DNA of 20,856 bases from a virus. The stretch spans positions 1 through 20,856 of the IMG/VR virus record IMGVR_UViG_3300038427_000075. One strand, given 5' to 3'. This document shows positions 18,190 through 20,856 of the stretch, in pieces (position 1 is the first letter of the stretch; every line of letters begins with the position of its first letter). Both the position numbers and the translations under genes were made by a program. Below the pieces are notes generated by a model that saw nothing but the letters and a program-made list of their open reading frames with translations, was not told the DNA's origin and did no database searches.

Positions 18190-19521
18190 TCATCTCTGCG
18201 TCAACTTCTGTCTCGGAGTGATCGTAATCCCCGGAATCTTCAGCGCCGTTCCTTGTCCCGATGCGGCTTTCTTGATGCGCGGGTACCAGTCGGGATCCAG
18301 AAGATGCTCGTCTGGAGGCAGCAGCCATTCGGCAGGGATCGCTCTCGGATCGTCGATCTTCACGTCATAGACCGTTTGCTTGCCCTGTCCCTTCACCTTC
18401 GGAGTCTCGGCTTGAGCCACGGCCGTTGACACCGGCCTGGCAACTGGAGCGGGCGGAGGCGGCGGAGCAGCCACCACGACCGGCTCGTTCATCTTGCCTT
18501 CCAGTATCTCCACCGCGTCCTGTCTGCCGAGGTTCTTGGCCGTCTGGATGGCTTCGGCCAGCTCCGCATCCTGCTTCGCCTTCTCCTCAGCCAGCAGCTT
18601 CTCGCGCAGAAGGTTTTCAAGCGTGTTCACCTCCAGATCCGTCACCTGGTCAATCGGGTTGTCAAGGATGCTTTGGAGTGTTTCGAGTTGATAGCCATGC
18701 TCAACGAGCAGCGTCATCCAGTGCTTCGCTCGGTCGGTCCTGTCAAGCTGTTCGTTGATCAGGCGCTGCTTGACTTCCGCCTCTCTCTTCCTGCGCTCCT
18801 GCTCGTCTTGCCATCGCAGCACGGCACCTTCCAGCTTAGCCCGCGCCATTTCGATCCGCTCAGCAGCCTCCGCACGCCCCTGCGTCGTCGCCTTGTGCAG
18901 CTTATCAAGCAGCCCGGCGAGCGGGCCATACAGATCATCAAGGCTCACCGTCCCCACCGTCGTCTCGGCCGCGACCGCGATCCTCTGCCCGACGCCGTCC
19001 ATGATCCCCAGGCTCACCCGAACGCGGAAACGATTCGGGTCTGACATCTCACCCTTTTTGGCGATCAGGCTTCTCAGCAGCTTCCTGTGCTCCGAGGCGC
19101 CCAAGTACATTGTGGCGTCGGTGATGTTCTGCCACGAGCTCGCCTTCTCGATCTGGACTGCTATGTTCTCGTGGAGAGTCTGGCCTATTGATGCGGTGAT
19201 CGCCGCCGCAAGCTCTCCCAAGGCTCCTGATGTAATGACTATGGGACCGGCGACTTCCGCCGGCTCCGCCCTCACGATGTCCGTTATCCTGTTCTCCTGG
19301 ACTTCCGCTTTCGCCATCTGTGTTTCCCCCTTCGATTCCGTGGCTGGCGTCGTCTGCCGCTCGCGGTTTTTCAGTTTGTTCATCGCCAAAGAATAAACAA
19401 CATCTGTTGCGCCGTGATACGTCCACGACTTCCGAGCAAGTAAATGGTCAACCCCGAAAGCTCTTTTCTCATCCGGCGTCAACTGCTTTGCAAGTTCTTC
19501 AACTTCAGCGCGTGTCGCCAT
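18190..19521 (-). CDS. Large phage coiled-coil protein (443 aa)
   Basis: A helical N-terminal segment (TRAEVEELAKQLTPDEKRAF, ARKSWTYHGATDVVYSLAM) is followed after residue 69 by a second Met with a strong AAGGGGG site, so a shorter internal product is possible. Residues about 205-350 are a long charged coiled coil (RAEAAERIEMARAKLEGAVL, RKREAEVKQRLINEQLDR). After a Pro-rich hinge (AAPPPPPAPVARPV) comes TVYDVKIDDPRAIPAEWLLP and IKKAAS...IPGITI, a C-terminal layout I recall from phage coiled-coil proteins of the recombination region. Its role is unknown. It overlaps the end of the PD-(D/E)XK gene by 17 bases. Confidence 0.75.
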   Translation of the reverse strand: MATRAEVEELAKQLTPDEKRAFGVDHLLARKSWTYHGATDVVYSLAMNKLKNRERQTTPATESKGETQMAKAEVQENRITDIVRAEPAEVAGPIVITSGALGELAAAITASIGQTLHENIAVQIEKASSWQNITDATMYLGASEHRKLLRSLIAKKGEMSDPNRFRVRVSLGIMDGVGQRIAVAAETTVGTVSLDDLYGPLAGLLDKLHKATTQGRAEAAERIEMARAKLEGAVLRWQDEQERRKREAEVKQRLINEQLDRTDRAKHWMTLLVEHGYQLETLQSILDNPIDQVTDLEVNTLENLLREKLLAEEKAKQDAELAEAIQTAKNLGRQDAVEILEGKMNEPVVVAAPPPPPAPVARPVSTAVAQAETPKVKGQGKQTVYDVKIDDPRAIPAEWLLPPDEHLLDPDWYPRIKKAASGQGTALKIPGITITPRQKLTQR

Positions 19522-20146
19522 AAGCGTTCATTGTCCAGACTGCTATTGCGAGCGACCATAGAAACACGTTGCGGTCGTTCGGGTCCGTGAACGGGACGAG
19601 CCGTCCGCACTTCCCGCTCGAGAAAAGCTGCGCCGCCCAGCGCGTGTACTTGAAAGGCCGGTCGGTCGGTGGCCCGAAGGTCTGCATGAGCGCCTCTTCC
19701 TGGCCCGCGAGCTGCGGCCCCCAGTATGGCTCAACCACCTTCGGGGTTTTCAGTTCGATGATCGCTTGAGCACCAGCCAGCAAGCCGACGCGGTCGAGCG
19801 TCGTGGCGAAGTCGGTTATGCCGGACTTGGCGAACAAGGTATGCTCGATCAGGACGGGCACGAAATCGCATTCGCGCTTCAGCTTCTCCCAGGACAGGCA
19901 GAAGCCCCGGACTTCGCGGCTCACGGCGTCGTAGGGCTCGACCCACTCGCGCGACGCCGCGTCCCAGGTCAAGCCGTTCACGTCAAGGATGGCCGTTGCC
20001 TTGTGCACCGCGCTCCCGATCTCTGCGCGCCGAGCCCAGGCAGAGGGCTTGCCAGCCCACCGCCTGACCCTGGACGCGCTCAGCGCCTCGGTGACGCTGA
20101 CGATGCGAAGATTGTTCTTCCAATAACCATTCGGGGGACGACTCAC
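19505..20146 (-). CDS. PD-(D/E)XK exonuclease, RecB/Cas4-like
   Basis: 213 residues. The motifs are ordered as in phage RecB-like nucleases: EIGSAVHKA (His48), YDAVSREVRGFCLSWEKLKR, a glutamate in IEHTLF (101), TLDRVG (Asp118), IELKT (Glu131-x-Lys133) and YWGPQLAGQE with a Gln (145). It should degrade DNA ends to make 3' single strands for an annealing protein. The GTG start has AGAGG eight bases upstream; a TTG 24 codons earlier would overlap the preceding gene. It lies 22 bases after the recombination-type protein gene, a usual pairing. Confidence 0.88.
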   Translation of the reverse strand: MSRPPNGYWKNNLRIVSVTEALSASRVRRWAGKPSAWARRAEIGSAVHKATAILDVNGLTWDAASREWVEPYDAVSREVRGFCLSWEKLKRECDFVPVLIEHTLFAKSGITDFATTLDRVGLLAGAQAIIELKTPKVVEPYWGPQLAGQEEALMQTFGPPTDRPFKYTRWAAQLFSSGKCGRLVPFTDPNDRNVFLWSLAIAVWTMNAYGDTR

Positions 20147-20168
20147 GTTTCCATCCTCTTCCCTTGAC

Positions 20169-20856
20169 TTACGCCGCAGGTCCGTTGGCCAGCGCGTTGA
20201 GGATCGCCGGAAGATCAACAGATTTGATCTTAGTAACCGAATCGATCTCGTAAGGCTTGCTCTTCAGCAGTAGATGAAGTGCATCGTCAGGCTTGCCACT
20301 TCCCACGGCCCAACCCTTCTTGCGCGCCATCTGCCACACAAGCCCTTTCTCCTGGTCGCTGATCGTCTTCCCGCCGGTCCCTAGCGACTCGCTGATCGGC
20401 TTTCCGTTGCTCGTCGGAGGCGGAGCACCATTGCCTTGCGCTGCGGCAACTGGTTTCTCGTTCGTACTGGCAGCGGGAGCCGGTCCCGATGGCTGCTTCT
20501 TTCCAGAATCAGCCGATGCCTCTTTCTTACCGAGGTATTCGGCCCAGGTCGAGTTGCCGTCGTCAATGCTCTTGTAGATACCACGGAGTTTCTTGATCTC
20601 GGCAGGGCTGGCCGAACTCAATCCGTGACCCAAAAACGATTCTAGTTCTGCAACCTGAACGCCGATGCTGTCGAATGCTGATATGATGCGTTTGTTCTCG
20701 GCATCGGGGTCTTTCTTCGCCTCCGAAGCCAGCGTTTTGTCCACGGATTGCATCGCATCGTCAATGAAGTCGGAAGGAATCAAGTTCAAGATCGCATTGC
20801 GGATCAGGAACGCTCCTCGACGCGAGGTGGTTTCCCTTAGGCCACGCTCGTTCAAC
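20169..20856 (-). CDS. Recombination-type phage protein, C-terminal part, cut by window edge
   Basis: About 228 residues are inside the window and the 5' end is not (the frame is open to the edge). The first part (LRETTSRRGAFLIRNAILNL, IPSDFIDDAMQSVDKTL, GIYKSIDDGNSTWAEYLGK) is a helical segment seen in early phage proteins. After a Pro/Gly/Ala/Ser linker the C-terminus has ISDQEKGLVWQMARKKGWA, ending in DSVTKIKSVDLPAILNAL, which matches the small C-terminal module of RecT-type annealing proteins as I remember it. With the PD-(D/E)XK nuclease just downstream this is likely an annealing or recombination protein, but the diagnostic N-terminal domain lies outside. Confidence 0.6.
   Translation of the reverse strand, partial: LNERGLRETTSRRGAFLIRNAILNLIPSDFIDDAMQSVDKTLASEAKKDPDAENKRIISAFDSIGVQVAELESFLGHGLSSASPAEIKKLRGIYKSIDDGNSTWAEYLGKKEASADSGKKQPSGPAPAASTNEKPVAAAQGNGAPPPTSNGKPISESLGTGGKTISDQEKGLVWQMARKKGWAVGSGKPDDALHLLLKSKPYEIDSVTKIKSVDLPAILNALANGPAA

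Noticed and set aside
1-20856. tRNA, rRNA, CRISPR arrays and insertion sequences
   Set aside because: No clover-leaf T-loop/anticodon signature, no regularly spaced repeats with spacers, and no transposase-like frame were seen by eye on either strand.

Overview
This window looks like the early (replication, recombination and DNA-modification) region of a tailed bacteriophage or prophage, probably from a metagenome. The reasons are gene content (a DnaB-type replicative helicase, a replication/loader-like protein, a DEDDh exonuclease, a PD-(D/E)XK nuclease, a recombination-type C-terminal module, HNH proteins, three DNA methyltransferases and an SF2 helicase), very small tightly packed genes with 4-nt start/stop overlaps, and the absence of metabolic or ribosomal genes. 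No structural, packaging, integrase or lysis gene is visible. Almost everything is on the minus strand, so the story runs from right to left. The host cannot be fixed from this sequence. The DnaB is an ordinary bacterial type, and Acidobacteriota is only a weak guess.

Layout in transcription order. (1) 20856-17590: a recombination block with a protein carrying a recombinase-type C-terminal module (cut by the window edge), a PD-(D/E)XK nuclease, a coiled-coil protein and a DEDDh exonuclease. (2) 17595-15871: small accessory proteins, including a tail-anchored protein, a zinc-ribbon protein and a C2H2-finger protein. (3) 15870-13243: the replication module, with a structured leader, a winged-helix replication/loader-like protein, DnaB and a small coiled-coil protein. 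(4) 13242-11822: an origin-like non-coding stretch, then a promoter-like palindrome driving a 70-aa protein, a DUF3800 protein and an overlapping 46-aa basic protein. (5) 11809-10690: a secreted protein and an odd island of convergent zinc-ribbon ORFs with a palindrome and a plus-strand terminator. (6) 10692-5232: a DNA-modification operon (C5 methyltransferase, an unknown protein, an unknown zinc protein, HNH, SF2 helicase, beta-class methyltransferase and two tiny proteins) with most junctions translationally coupled. (7) 5180-2375: small zinc-binding, HNH, coiled-coil and DUF4326 proteins. (8) 2282-1: a secreted small protein, a 131-bp inverted-repeat element, and a ParB-domain protein followed by a methyltransferase that appears to be the detached second half of a ParB-methyltransferase fusion.

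The most unusual signals are these. Three different simple-sequence repeat tracts lie in or next to the broken ParB-methyltransferase linker, where one extra tetranucleotide unit would join two frames. The C5 methyltransferase gene carries a second 333-codon frame with its own family-like motifs. A 16-bp palindrome with an embedded -10 box occurs in three copies just upstream of three start codons. A strong inverted-repeat element abuts one of those copies. Several genes under 50 codons, coupled to their neighbours, also emerge. I saw no tRNA, rRNA, CRISPR array or insertion sequence.
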